The notes beneath the pieces are model-generated. The model did not search any database. It was not told the origin of the DNA and saw only the letters and a list, made by a program, of their open reading frames with translations. Below are positions 57,974-64,000 of a stretch of DNA of 64,000 nt, piece after piece. Within the stretch, counting starts at the first letter, position 1. The number at the start of each line of letters is the position of its first letter. The position numbers and the translations under genes were made by a program. This stretch comes from CAZENU01 sp965117035 (GTDB taxonomy: Bacteria; Chloroflexota; Dehalococcoidia; Lucifugimonadales; CAZENU01): positions 2,542,001 to 2,606,000 of the forward strand of contig OZ220748.1 in the NCBI GenBank assembly GCA_965117035.1. The letters run 5' to 3'.

Positions 57974-58154
57974 CGTGAACCCCTATGTGAAGCCATCGTC
58001 GCCCAGCTGACGCCACAAACCCAGGACCTTCGTCTCGAGAGTCGCTCTGGACCTCTCGCCAGCACCGTACCGGCCGACTCGGGTCCTGTCCACCACCTCA
58101 GCTGGATCGGCAATGACTACGCGAACGAAGGCCGAGGAGTGCGGTCCAATTCAC

Positions 58155-58602
58155 CGACACTCTTCAGCCCGGCGGGCGATGGCCCTGATCATCCCGCGGA
58201 ATATCCAGGCATGGATCGGGTAAAGGGCATACCAGTACAGAAGTCCCATCAGGCCCCTGGGAGCCCAGCCGGTTTGGGGGTCATCCAGTGCACCCAATAC
58301 GAGGAGAGTCGAGGAGTGAGCACCGGCACAGGGATGAGCAATCGGCGTAGCCCCCTTGCCCTGGCATAGCCCAGCATCAACTCCTTGTAGTTGGTAACGT
58401 CTTTTCCCCCAACCTCGATGATGTGGTCACTGGACTGAGCCGAGCCTAGAGCAGAAGCCAGGTACTCCAGGAGGTCATCCACCGCTATGGGCTGAATTCG
58501 GGAGAAGATCCAACGGGGGCATACCATCACGACCATCACCCTCCACGACGGCCGCGGGTTCGGCGTGGTCCCGCCAGGGTCTGGCCCTGCGGCGCCGCTC
58601 AC
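58155..58602 (-). pseudogene. Remnant of an SDR/NAD(P)-binding protein with DUF2867
   Basis: Minus-strand frame 58249-58602 encodes V-M-V-C-P-R-W-I-F-S-R-I-Q-P-I-A-V-D-D-L-L-E-Y-L-A-S-A-L, then E-V-G-G-K-D-V-T-N-Y-K-E-L-M-L-G-Y-A-R-A-R-G-L, typical of the middle of NmrA-like SDR proteins that carry a C-terminal DUF2867. The Rossmann N-terminus is missing. Downstream, another frame (about 58155-58245) encodes the usual end of such proteins (GLLYWYALYPIHAWIFRGMI, then RAIARRAEE). Loss of the N-terminus and an internal deletion with frame change show decay. Confidence 0.75.
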
Positions 58603-58961
58603 TCCACGACCGGCTGCGAGCCAGAGCCGAGTACGGCTGCAGGCGTCGTCCTGACACCGTCCTGATCCTCACCTCCAGCGTCCGGGAGCTGTTCGGGCGG
58701 GGAGGTTCCGCATTTGAACGGAATCTCAGCGACTGCTCTGCCGCCGTGGAGTCCGGGGCCCGCTCGCAAGCAGGGACCTCGCCTCTGGTTGGACCGACGT
58801 GGGTGTTCGGACTCTCGTACCGCTCGCCGGACACCGTGAGCTCCCAAGGCAGCCCCGACGGAGCGCCACGCACGGGGTCGACGCGGCGAAAGCGGGCATC
58901 GCTACCTCATCCCGAGCGGACGGTGCGGGCCGCCCCGTCGTTCGGCATCAGCACGCCGTGC
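58603..58961. other. No recognisable gene
   Basis: Nothing supported. Frames on both strands are open but have Arg/Pro-rich composition expected of shadows in GC-rich DNA. It may hold the degraded N-terminus of the neighbouring pseudogene. Confidence 0.35.
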
Positions 58962-59070
58962 CGTAACTGTTCACGTACGAAGGGGCCGGGTGCGCGCCCT
59001 TCGATACGGCCCGCCCAAAGCGGCGGGCCTCTCGGGGTGAACGGGTTGAATGCCCATCAAGTCCGAACAG
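58962..59070 (-). repeat. 110-bp dispersed element, full copy, inverted
   Basis: This is the closest match to the copy at 15111-15222, in reverse. It ends with GAATGCCCATCAAGTCCGAA, the complement of TTGATGGGCATTC in the other copy, and carries the stem CGCCCAAAGCGGCG and the CGCCCTTCGATACGGCC core. Confidence 0.8.
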
Positions 59071-59154
59071 ATACCTCGTGCCGGTCCGATTTGCGCCCGC
59101 CTCGATTTCTCGGTAGCCTGAGCGGGAATTGGCAATACGGAGCAACACGAGAGC

Positions 59155-59919
59155 TTGAACGTCATCCTCCTCGGGGCCGGACGAGGCGAACGCCTCATGC
59201 CCCTCACCGCGTCGCAGCCAAAGTGTTTTACCGAAGTAGCGGGCGCCAGGATTCTCGATTGGACGCTGAGCGCATTTCGACAGAATGGCCTGGACCGGTT
59301 TGTATTCGTGGGCGGGTATCTCATGGACGTGGTCCAGGACGCCTACCCGGACTTCTCCTACGTGGAAAACCCCGCCTGGCCGACGACGAACATCCTCGCT
59401 TCCCTGGTCTGCGCGCGTGAACACATGGCCCGCGGCTTTTTCGCGACATACACCGATACGCTGTACCTCGGCGACGCGGTGAAGGCGCTCAAGGACTCGC
59501 CACACGACATCACGCTCGTCATGGACACTCGTTGGCGCGAGAGGTACGTGTTCCGGAGCATGCACCCGGAGTCGGACGCCGAGAAGATGCTCGTGGACGG
59601 CGACCGCGTGGTGGAGGTCTCACGGACGATCGAGCCGCGCGAGGCATCCGGAGAGTATACGGGCGTGATCAGGATGACCGCCGAGGGCGCTTCCCGGTTC
59701 CTGCAATTCCACGACGAACTCCACGCCGAGCTCGGCGATGAGCAGGTCATCGCCGATGGCAGGCCCTTCCGCATGGCGTATGTGATCCATCTGCTGGACC
59801 GGATGATCCGAGCCGGGATTCCGGTACACTGCGTCAAGGTACCCGGTGACTACCATGAGGTCGACACCGTCCAGGACTACCACCTGGCCACCGCCGACTG
59901 GATGCGGTTCGCGACCTGA
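59155..59919 (+). CDS. Sugar/choline-phosphate nucleotidyltransferase-like protein
   Basis: A 254-residue NTP transferase (TTG start). The N-terminal signature is V-I-L-L-G-A-G-R-G-E-R-L-M-P-L-T, with P-K-C-F lysine, then T-Y-T-D-T-L-Y in place of the usual D-x-D metal site, N-I-L-A-S-L near 80, and D-Y-H-E-V-D-T-V-Q-D-Y near the end. The pattern is closest to LicC/phosphocholine cytidylyltransferase-like and related enzymes that activate small head groups. It precedes the MetE-like gene by 64 nt on the same strand. Confidence 0.83.
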   Translation: MNVILLGAGRGERLMPLTASQPKCFTEVAGARILDWTLSAFRQNGLDRFVFVGGYLMDVVQDAYPDFSYVENPAWPTTNILASLVCAREHMARGFFATYTDTLYLGDAVKALKDSPHDITLVMDTRWRERYVFRSMHPESDAEKMLVDGDRVVEVSRTIEPREASGEYTGVIRMTAEGASRFLQFHDELHAELGDEQVIADGRPFRMAYVIHLLDRMIRAGIPVHCVKVPGDYHEVDTVQDYHLATADWMRFAT

Positions 59920-59983
59920 CCTGTTCACGGGCCACGTCCAACCAGGAGCGGAGAGGCCGCACGATATCTTCCCTGGAACCCAA

Positions 59984-61054
59984 ATGAAAGAAGACCTGTT
60001 CCCGACCACCGTCGTCGGCTCCATGCCGCGGCCCCAATACGTGCGAGACCTGATCGAATCGCAGGTCGTCGGCGGCGGCTCTTCGGACGACTTCCGGCGG
60101 ATGATGGACTCCGCCATACCATACGTCGCGCAGATGCAGGAGCTTGCCGGCATCGACATCATTTCCGACGGGGAATGGCGCAGAAAGTCATACATCGGGG
60201 TGATAGCCGATATCTGCGGCGGGTTCGATCTATCCATCAGGGAGGTCCTCGGACAGCGCCAGACGTGGCACGTCGTCACTTCGGAGATCGAAGTCGCGAA
60301 CCCCGGCCTGCTGGCGAAGGAGGCCAGGTTCCTCAAGCGGCATACGGGACGCGATGTCAAGGTCGCCATACCATCGCCGTACCTGATCGGCGAGCGGATG
60401 TGGGACCCCGAGCTGTCGAAGGCCGCGTATCCCACCCGGCGTGACTTCACAGAGGCGCTCGTGCCCGTGCTCCGGCAGGAGCTCACGGCCCTGCGCGACG
60501 AAGGGGTAGCGATCGCGCAGTTCGACGACCCTCACCTGTGCCTGTTCGTGGACCCGAAGGTCCGGGCGGACTACGACGACCCGCAGGCCGAGATGGCGTA
60601 CTGCGTAGACCTGCTGAACCGCGTCGTCGAGGGAGTCGACGGAGTCCGGTTGGCGCTCCACGTCTGCCGGCGCAACAAGGGTCGCGCCGGATGGGTCGGC
60701 GAGGGTGGATACGAGCCGATTCTTCCAGCCCTGGCCGGTCTCGAGGTCGATATTCTCATGTTGGAGTTTGCGATACCGGCGGCGGGCGACTTCGCCGTAT
60801 TGCGCGACATGCCGGAGCGCTTCGATATCGGCCTGGGATGCGTCGACTGCCGCGGCAGCCACATTGACACGCCGGACGAGATCGCCGCCCGCGTCAGGCG
60901 GGCCGCCCAATATGTCGCGCCCGAGCGGCTGATGCTGCACCCCGACTGCGGTTTCGCGCCGGGAAGCGCCGCCGACATCCCGCTCGACGAGGCGTACCTG
61001 AAACTCAGGAACGAGTCCCTCGCGGCCGAGATGCTCAGGGACGAATTCCGGTAG
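59984..61054 (+). CDS. MetE C-terminal-like (cobalamin-independent methionine synthase-like) protein
   Basis: A 356-residue TIM-barrel protein resembling the C-terminal catalytic half of MetE. It starts L-F-P-T-T-V-V-G-S-M-P-R-P, then D-G-E-W-R-R-K-S-Y, Q-F-D-D-P-H-L, the zinc ligand H in L-A-L-H-V-C-R, E in L-E-F-A, and the closing G-C-V-D-C-R-G-S ... L-M-L-H-P-D-C-G-F. Zinc ligands (His, Cys, Glu, Cys) appear present. Single-domain forms may transfer methyl groups from substrates other than methyltetrahydrofolate. ATG 59984 begins the conserved part. Confidence 0.82.
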   Translation: MKEDLFPTTVVGSMPRPQYVRDLIESQVVGGGSSDDFRRMMDSAIPYVAQMQELAGIDIISDGEWRRKSYIGVIADICGGFDLSIREVLGQRQTWHVVTSEIEVANPGLLAKEARFLKRHTGRDVKVAIPSPYLIGERMWDPELSKAAYPTRRDFTEALVPVLRQELTALRDEGVAIAQFDDPHLCLFVDPKVRADYDDPQAEMAYCVDLLNRVVEGVDGVRLALHVCRRNKGRAGWVGEGGYEPILPALAGLEVDILMLEFAIPAAGDFAVLRDMPERFDIGLGCVDCRGSHIDTPDEIAARVRRAAQYVAPERLMLHPDCGFAPGSAADIPLDEAYLKLRNESLAAEMLRDEFR

Positions 61055-61102
61055 CCCAGCACACTGCCGGAAAGCGCAGCCGACGCTCGGACAGCAGACC
61101 GG

Positions 61103-61399
61103 CTACGCCAGGGCGGCGGTCCTGAAGTCCTCGACCTCGATCTCCTGCGCCCGTTCCCGGGCCTGCCACAGGTCATAGGCAGTCTGCATGCCGAGCCACG
61201 TCTCCGGAGTGGAGCCGAACGCCCGGGACAGGCGAAGGGACATCTCCACCGATACGCCAGCCTTCCCGTTCACGAGGTCCGACAGCGCCTGTCGGGTTAT
61301 TCCCAACCCCTGCGCCGCCCGCGTGACCGTCAGACCCAGCGGTTCGAGGCACTCGTACCTTACGATCTCACCCGGATGGGGAGGGTTGCGCATTCCCAT
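61103..61399 (-). CDS. higA: HigA-family antitoxin
   Basis: A 98-residue XRE-type antitoxin: N-P-P-H-P-G-E-I-V-R-Y-E-C-L, then a helix-turn-helix (RAAQGLGITRQALSDLVNGK) and E-M-S-L-R-L-S-R-A-F-G-S-T-P-E-T-W-L. ATG 61399 has an AGGAGGTGA site. The toxin gene lies just upstream, the usual higBA order, with the ends 13 nt apart. Confidence 0.9.
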   Translation of the reverse strand: MGMRNPPHPGEIVRYECLEPLGLTVTRAAQGLGITRQALSDLVNGKAGVSVEMSLRLSRAFGSTPETWLGMQTAYDLWQARERAQEIEVEDFRTAALA

Positions 61400-61412
61400 T
61401 CGTCTCACCTCC

Positions 61413-61691
61413 TCAGTGGTAGTCCGTGTAGTCGACGTCGACCGCGTGTCCATCCTCGAACCTGAAGGTCACTCGCCAATTCCCCGACACCGAGACGGCG
61501 TAGTGGCCGCTGAGCTGACCTGACAACGGGTGCAGCCGAAACCCCGGCAGGTTCATGTCCTGGGGCGCACCGCTGCGGTCGAGCACCGCGAGGATGTGAG
61601 TCAGCTTGCGGACGTGCTCCGGGGACACTCGTCCCGCGCCACGGCCGTTGTACAGCGCCCGCAGCCCTCGGTGCTTGAACGACAGGATCAC
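61413..61691 (-). CDS. higB: HigB-family toxin (RelE superfamily)
   Basis: A 92-residue mRNA-interferase: I-L-S-F-K-H-R-G-L-R-A-L-Y, H-V-R-K-L-T-H-I-L-A-V-L-D, P-G-F-R-L-H-P-L-S-G, and Y-A-V-S-V-S-G-N-W-R-V-T-F-R-F-E-D-G near the end. This is the full-length HigB pattern with the basic active-site region. Forms a toxin-antitoxin pair with HigA. Confidence 0.9.
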   Translation of the reverse strand: MILSFKHRGLRALYNGRGAGRVSPEHVRKLTHILAVLDRSGAPQDMNLPGFRLHPLSGQLSGHYAVSVSGNWRVTFRFEDGHAVDVDYTDYH

Positions 61692-61741
61692 ATGAGGAGT
61701 CTAAGTTGTCGCCTGTCGCCTGTCAATAGACAACATGCAGC

Positions 61742-61842
61742 TTGTTCAGAGTTGATGCCAACACAACCCGTTCTCCCTGAGTAGGCCCGCCGCTTTGGGC
61801 GGGCTGTATCGAAGGGCGGCGCCACTCGGGGTGAACGGATTG
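61742..61842 (+). repeat. 110-bp dispersed element, partial copy
   Basis: Contains TTGTTCAGAGTTGATG, CCCGTTCTCCCTGAGTAGG, CCCGCCGCTTTGGGCGGG, CTGTATCGAAGGGCG and then CGCCACTCGGGGTGAACGG, the inverted end of a second copy. It therefore looks like two elements joined head to head, as at 17866-17990. Confidence 0.75.
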
Positions 61843-61959
61843 CCTTGGGCGTGAGGCGAGCAAGACGGTCCGCCCGCTGGACTTCGCCCCATAACCGGTG
61901 TGATACCCTCTTCGCGGACCCACCGCTCTCCCAACCCGGATCGACGGGTTCACGCACCA

Positions 61960-62280
61960 GTATGCCGCGACAGACCGAGCCGAACGCCGATAGCGCCCTC
62001 GGCTGCCTGCTCAGGAAATGCTGCCCGGCAGGCAGGTGTGGTCCGAGAACACCATCACCGGCCGCCCCGGACTGCGCCCCGACATCATCGTCACCGCGCC
62101 CGGCCACTCGCCCGTCGTCATCGACGCCGAGTACATGCCCGCACCGTCGAGTCGGAGGCCAGGCCCCGCCTGGGGATGGAGGTGACCGCCCGCGCCCGCG
62201 TCATCAAGGCCGCCATCGCGCTCCGCTACCCGGCCGAGATCGGCGACGCCCGCGACCTGCTGGCAATTCGGTCTTACGCG
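61960..62280 (+). pseudogene. Frameshifted remnant, possibly nuclease-like
   Basis: Frame from 62036 encodes V-W-S-E-N-T-I-T-G-R-P-G-L-R-P-D-I-I-V-T-A-P-G-H-S-P-V-V-I-D-A-E-Y-M-P, and after a frame change at about 62140 another frame gives V-E-S-E-A-R-P-R-L-G-M-E-V-T-A-R-A-R-V-I-K-A-A-I-A-L-R-Y-P. The two pieces read as one continuous protein. The R-P-D-I ... V-I-D-A-E-Y pattern resembles a PD-(D/E)xK nuclease core, but this is only suggestive. No start or upstream domain can be found. Confidence 0.55.
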
Positions 62281-62287
62281 GCTCGCC

Positions 62288-62485
62288 TCAGAAGCCCACG
62301 TTCAGGCCGACGGCGAGCAGCACCAACCAGGCCAGGACTGCCGCGAGTACCAGGCCGGAGACGACGATGGCCGCTATGGCGGCGAGCCTGCGGAAGCGTC
62401 CTCGGCCGAGTTGTTTCTGCCGCTTGCGGAGCGCGGCGTCGATCTCGGCCTGGAGCTCACGGGCAGACTTGCCTCTTGTGGCCAT
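62288..62485 (-). CDS. Small single-pass membrane protein
   Basis: A 65-residue protein with a charged N-terminal helix (ARELQAEIDAALRKRQKQLG) and one membrane helix (LAAIAAIVVSGLVLAAVLAWL). It starts 18 nt after the stop of the upstream dehydrogenase gene on the same strand. No family recognised; it could be a membrane anchor or regulator. Confidence 0.55.
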   Translation of the reverse strand: MATRGKSARELQAEIDAALRKRQKQLGRGRFRRLAAIAAIVVSGLVLAAVLAWLVLLAVGLNVGF

Positions 62486-62502
62486 GCGGGGTCCTCGGAC
62501 CG

Positions 62503-63576
62503 CTACCGGGTGGCCCCGTCGGGCCTGATGACGATCTTGCCCGCCATGCCGGACCGCAGCAGCTCGATTGCCGCGTCGATCTCCGGGAGGCGCATCTCGT
62601 GGGTGACGATGGGATTGAGGTCCACGGTCCCGCTCTCCAGCAGCCAGCGCGTCCTGTACCAGGTCTCGAATATCCGCCTGCCGCTGAGGGCCCTGACGGT
62701 GAGGTTCTTGAAGATGACGTCTCCGGCCATGTCCTCGATGCTGACCGCGCGGGACGGGATGCCGAAGAGCGTGACGCGCGCGCCGGGCGCGGCGGCCTTG
62801 AAGGCGGTGTTTATGGCGGTCTCCGCCCCGCTCATCTCGAGCACGACGTCCACGCCGTGGCCGCCGGTGGCCTCCGTGAGCAGCTCGGCGACGTCGCCCG
62901 CGGTCGCGCTTCGGTCCGGGTCGAAGGTCCAGCTGGCGCCCATCTTGCGCGCGAGCTCCAGTCGGTACTCGTGCGGGTCGACCGCGAGCACCGACGCGGC
63001 CCCGGACGAACTGGCGATCGCGATGGCGAACAGGCCGACGGGCCCGCAGCCCAGCACGCCGACCGTGCGCCCTGCCAGAGCGTGGTCCAGTGTGGAGAAG
63101 ACGGCGTTGCCGAACGGCTCCTGTAGCGTCGCGATCTCCGGCGGCAGCTTGTCGCGGTCGTTCTGCCAGACGACCTTCTCGGGGACGGCCACGTAGTCCG
63201 CGAAGGCGCCGTCACGATGAACGCCCAGGATGCTCGGGTCGACGCACATGTGGCGGGTGCCCGAGCGACACTGAACGCAGACGTCGCAGGTCACGTGGCT
63301 CTCCGCGGAAACGTAGTCGCCCACGGCGACGGTCTCGACGGCGGCGCCGAGGTCGACGACCGTGCCCGCGAACTCGTGCCCCAGGGTGACCGGCGGGGTG
63401 ATGTACTGGGAGCTCCAGTCGTCCCAGTCCCAGATGTGCAGGTCGGTGCCGCAGATGCTGGCCGCCTCGACCCGCACCAGGACCTCGTCGCTGGCGATCT
63501 CGGGGATGGGAATCTCTTCGACCACAAGGCCGCGCCCGGGCGCGGCCTTGCGTACGGCCGTCATGGTCTGTGTCAT
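62503..63576 (-). CDS. tdh: Zinc alcohol dehydrogenase, threonine 3-dehydrogenase-like
   Basis: A 357-residue MDR-family enzyme. Catalytic zinc ligands C43 (S-I-C-G-T-D), H68 and E69 (L-G-H-E-F-A-G) are present. Structural zinc Cys cluster: C-D-V-C-V-Q-C-R-S-G-T-R-H-M-C. The Rossmann motif is V-L-G-C-G-P-V-G-L-F-A. The spacing W-D-D-W-S with H-I-W matches L-threonine 3-dehydrogenase (threonine to 2-amino-3-oxobutyrate), although sorbitol-dehydrogenase-like activity is possible. Confidence 0.83.
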   Translation of the reverse strand: MTQTMTAVRKAAPGRGLVVEEIPIPEIASDEVLVRVEAASICGTDLHIWDWDDWSSQYITPPVTLGHEFAGTVVDLGAAVETVAVGDYVSAESHVTCDVCVQCRSGTRHMCVDPSILGVHRDGAFADYVAVPEKVVWQNDRDKLPPEIATLQEPFGNAVFSTLDHALAGRTVGVLGCGPVGLFAIAIASSSGAASVLAVDPHEYRLELARKMGASWTFDPDRSATAGDVAELLTEATGGHGVDVVLEMSGAETAINTAFKAAAPGARVTLFGIPSRAVSIEDMAGDVIFKNLTVRALSGRRIFETWYRTRWLLESGTVDLNPIVTHEMRLPEIDAAIELLRSGMAGKIVIRPDGATR

Positions 63577-63757
63577 GGAAGTCCTGTGCTTCGTGAGAAC
63601 ATCGGGGAGTGTAGGTTGGCGCCTCGCGGGGTGTCAACTTCCGCGGGCTTGAGGCGGACCCGGCGGCGCGCCGCCGCCCGCGTCTTTGACTGGGCCGGGC
63701 GACGAAAGTAGACTCTGGCTGCGGAGCCCCGGAACCCGCGCGCCAGGAGGGCTGTCG

Positions 63758-64000
63758 ATGAACCTGATAATCACCGGCTGCGAATACGCCGGAAAGTCGA
63801 CGCTGGTCAAACGAGTCGCCGAGTGGAAGGAGAGCGTGCTGGGGACATCGGTGCCGATAGTCTGGTTCGGCGACCACAGGATGCCCCAGTACCACGACCA
63901 CTTCAGCTTTCCCGAGCTTGGGGCCAACGACCTGACGGACGAGGAGGCGGAGGCGATGTGGTCGCTGAGCCCGCGTCTCCGCAAGTTCTTCCTCACTTGG
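63758..64000 (+). CDS. P-loop NTPase (kinase-like), truncated by the window
   Basis: ATG 63758 follows AGGAGG. The 81 visible residues start M-N-L-I-I-T-G-C-E-Y-A-G-K-S-T-L, a Walker A loop at the very N-terminus as in nucleoside/gluconate-type kinases, then V-W-F-G-D-H-R-M-P-Q-Y-H-D-H-F. The frame is open to the window edge. Substrate unknown. Confidence 0.75.
   Translation, partial: MNLIITGCEYAGKSTLVKRVAEWKESVLGTSVPIVWFGDHRMPQYHDHFSFPELGANDLTDEEAEAMWSLSPRLRKFFLTW

Noticed and set aside
58475..58873. 132-residue minus-strand frame next to the SDR remnant
   Set aside because: It is partly a shadow of the pseudogene frame, and the rest has no recognisable domain.
1..64000. tRNA and rRNA genes
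   Set aside because: I looked for T-loop-like GTTCGAATCC motifs and rRNA-like stretches and saw none convincing; a covariance-model scan would be needed to exclude tRNAs fully.

Overview
The window is about 64 kb of GC-rich bacterial chromosome. GTG and TTG starts are common. Several lipoproteins carry a lipobox followed by a Thr/Pro-rich linker, one protein ends in an LPxTG-type sorting signal, and NHL, PhyH, Gfo/Idh and ornithine-cyclodeaminase-like genes are present. Together these suggest a Chloroflexota bacterium, probably of the Dehalococcoidia/SAR202 type. That placement is an inference from gene content; no rRNA gene is present to test it. No tRNA, rRNA or CRISPR array was recognised.

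Layout. (1) 1-2297: a MoxR/DUF58 operon on the minus strand. (2) About 2.3-16.2 kb: an accessory island, mostly plus strand, of small or unrecognised genes. It holds a SLATT-like membrane protein, a HARE-like winged-helix protein, a DDE transposase, two inverted copies of a small basic-tailed protein gene, a J-domain/zinc-finger/transmembrane/CAP fusion, two proteins sharing an N-terminal Cys module, a DUF5678-retropepsin pair, a HEPN-like protein, a possible membrane-active nuclease or toxin, and a terminase-small-subunit-like HTH protein preceded by a dense TGTTCCA motif cluster. (3) 16.3-18.9 kb: lspA, rluD and a PhyH dioxygenase, with an IS5-family element inserted exactly at the phyH stop codon. 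(4) 20.4-30.7 kb: two NHL proteins, a 14-repeat RCC1-like lipoprotein, a Gfo/Idh oxidoreductase, an NTF2-like lipoprotein and a MacB-type ABC transporter. (5) 30.7-32.3 kb: an IS481 element inside a tandem intergenic repeat. (6) 32.3-41.5 kb: hydroxypyruvate isomerase, a VOC protein, a fibronectin-III lipoprotein, a YtkA/thioredoxin pair, a VapBC pair, a zinc-ribbon membrane operon, and rsgA behind an attenuator-like leader. (7) 41.5-58 kb: a run of small tailoring-type enzymes (six SAM methyltransferases, GNATs, an APH-like kinase, two phosphatases) with gamma-glutamyltransferase, an ornithine-cyclodeaminase family protein, an HNH endonuclease, toxin-antitoxin genes and panB. (8) 58-64 kb: two decayed genes, a nucleotidyltransferase, a MetE-like protein, HigBA, a threonine-dehydrogenase-like enzyme and a truncated P-loop gene.

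Dispersed repeats fill most gene-free gaps. At least five families are visible by eye, including a roughly 110-bp element with an imperfect palindromic core that occurs in full or in part at six places. The most interesting signals are the J-domain-TM-CAP fusion, the 122-nt folded element just upstream of it, the shared CxCxxC N-terminal module, the TGTTCCA operator-like cluster, and the rsgA leader, where a terminator lies directly before the rsgA ribosome binding site.
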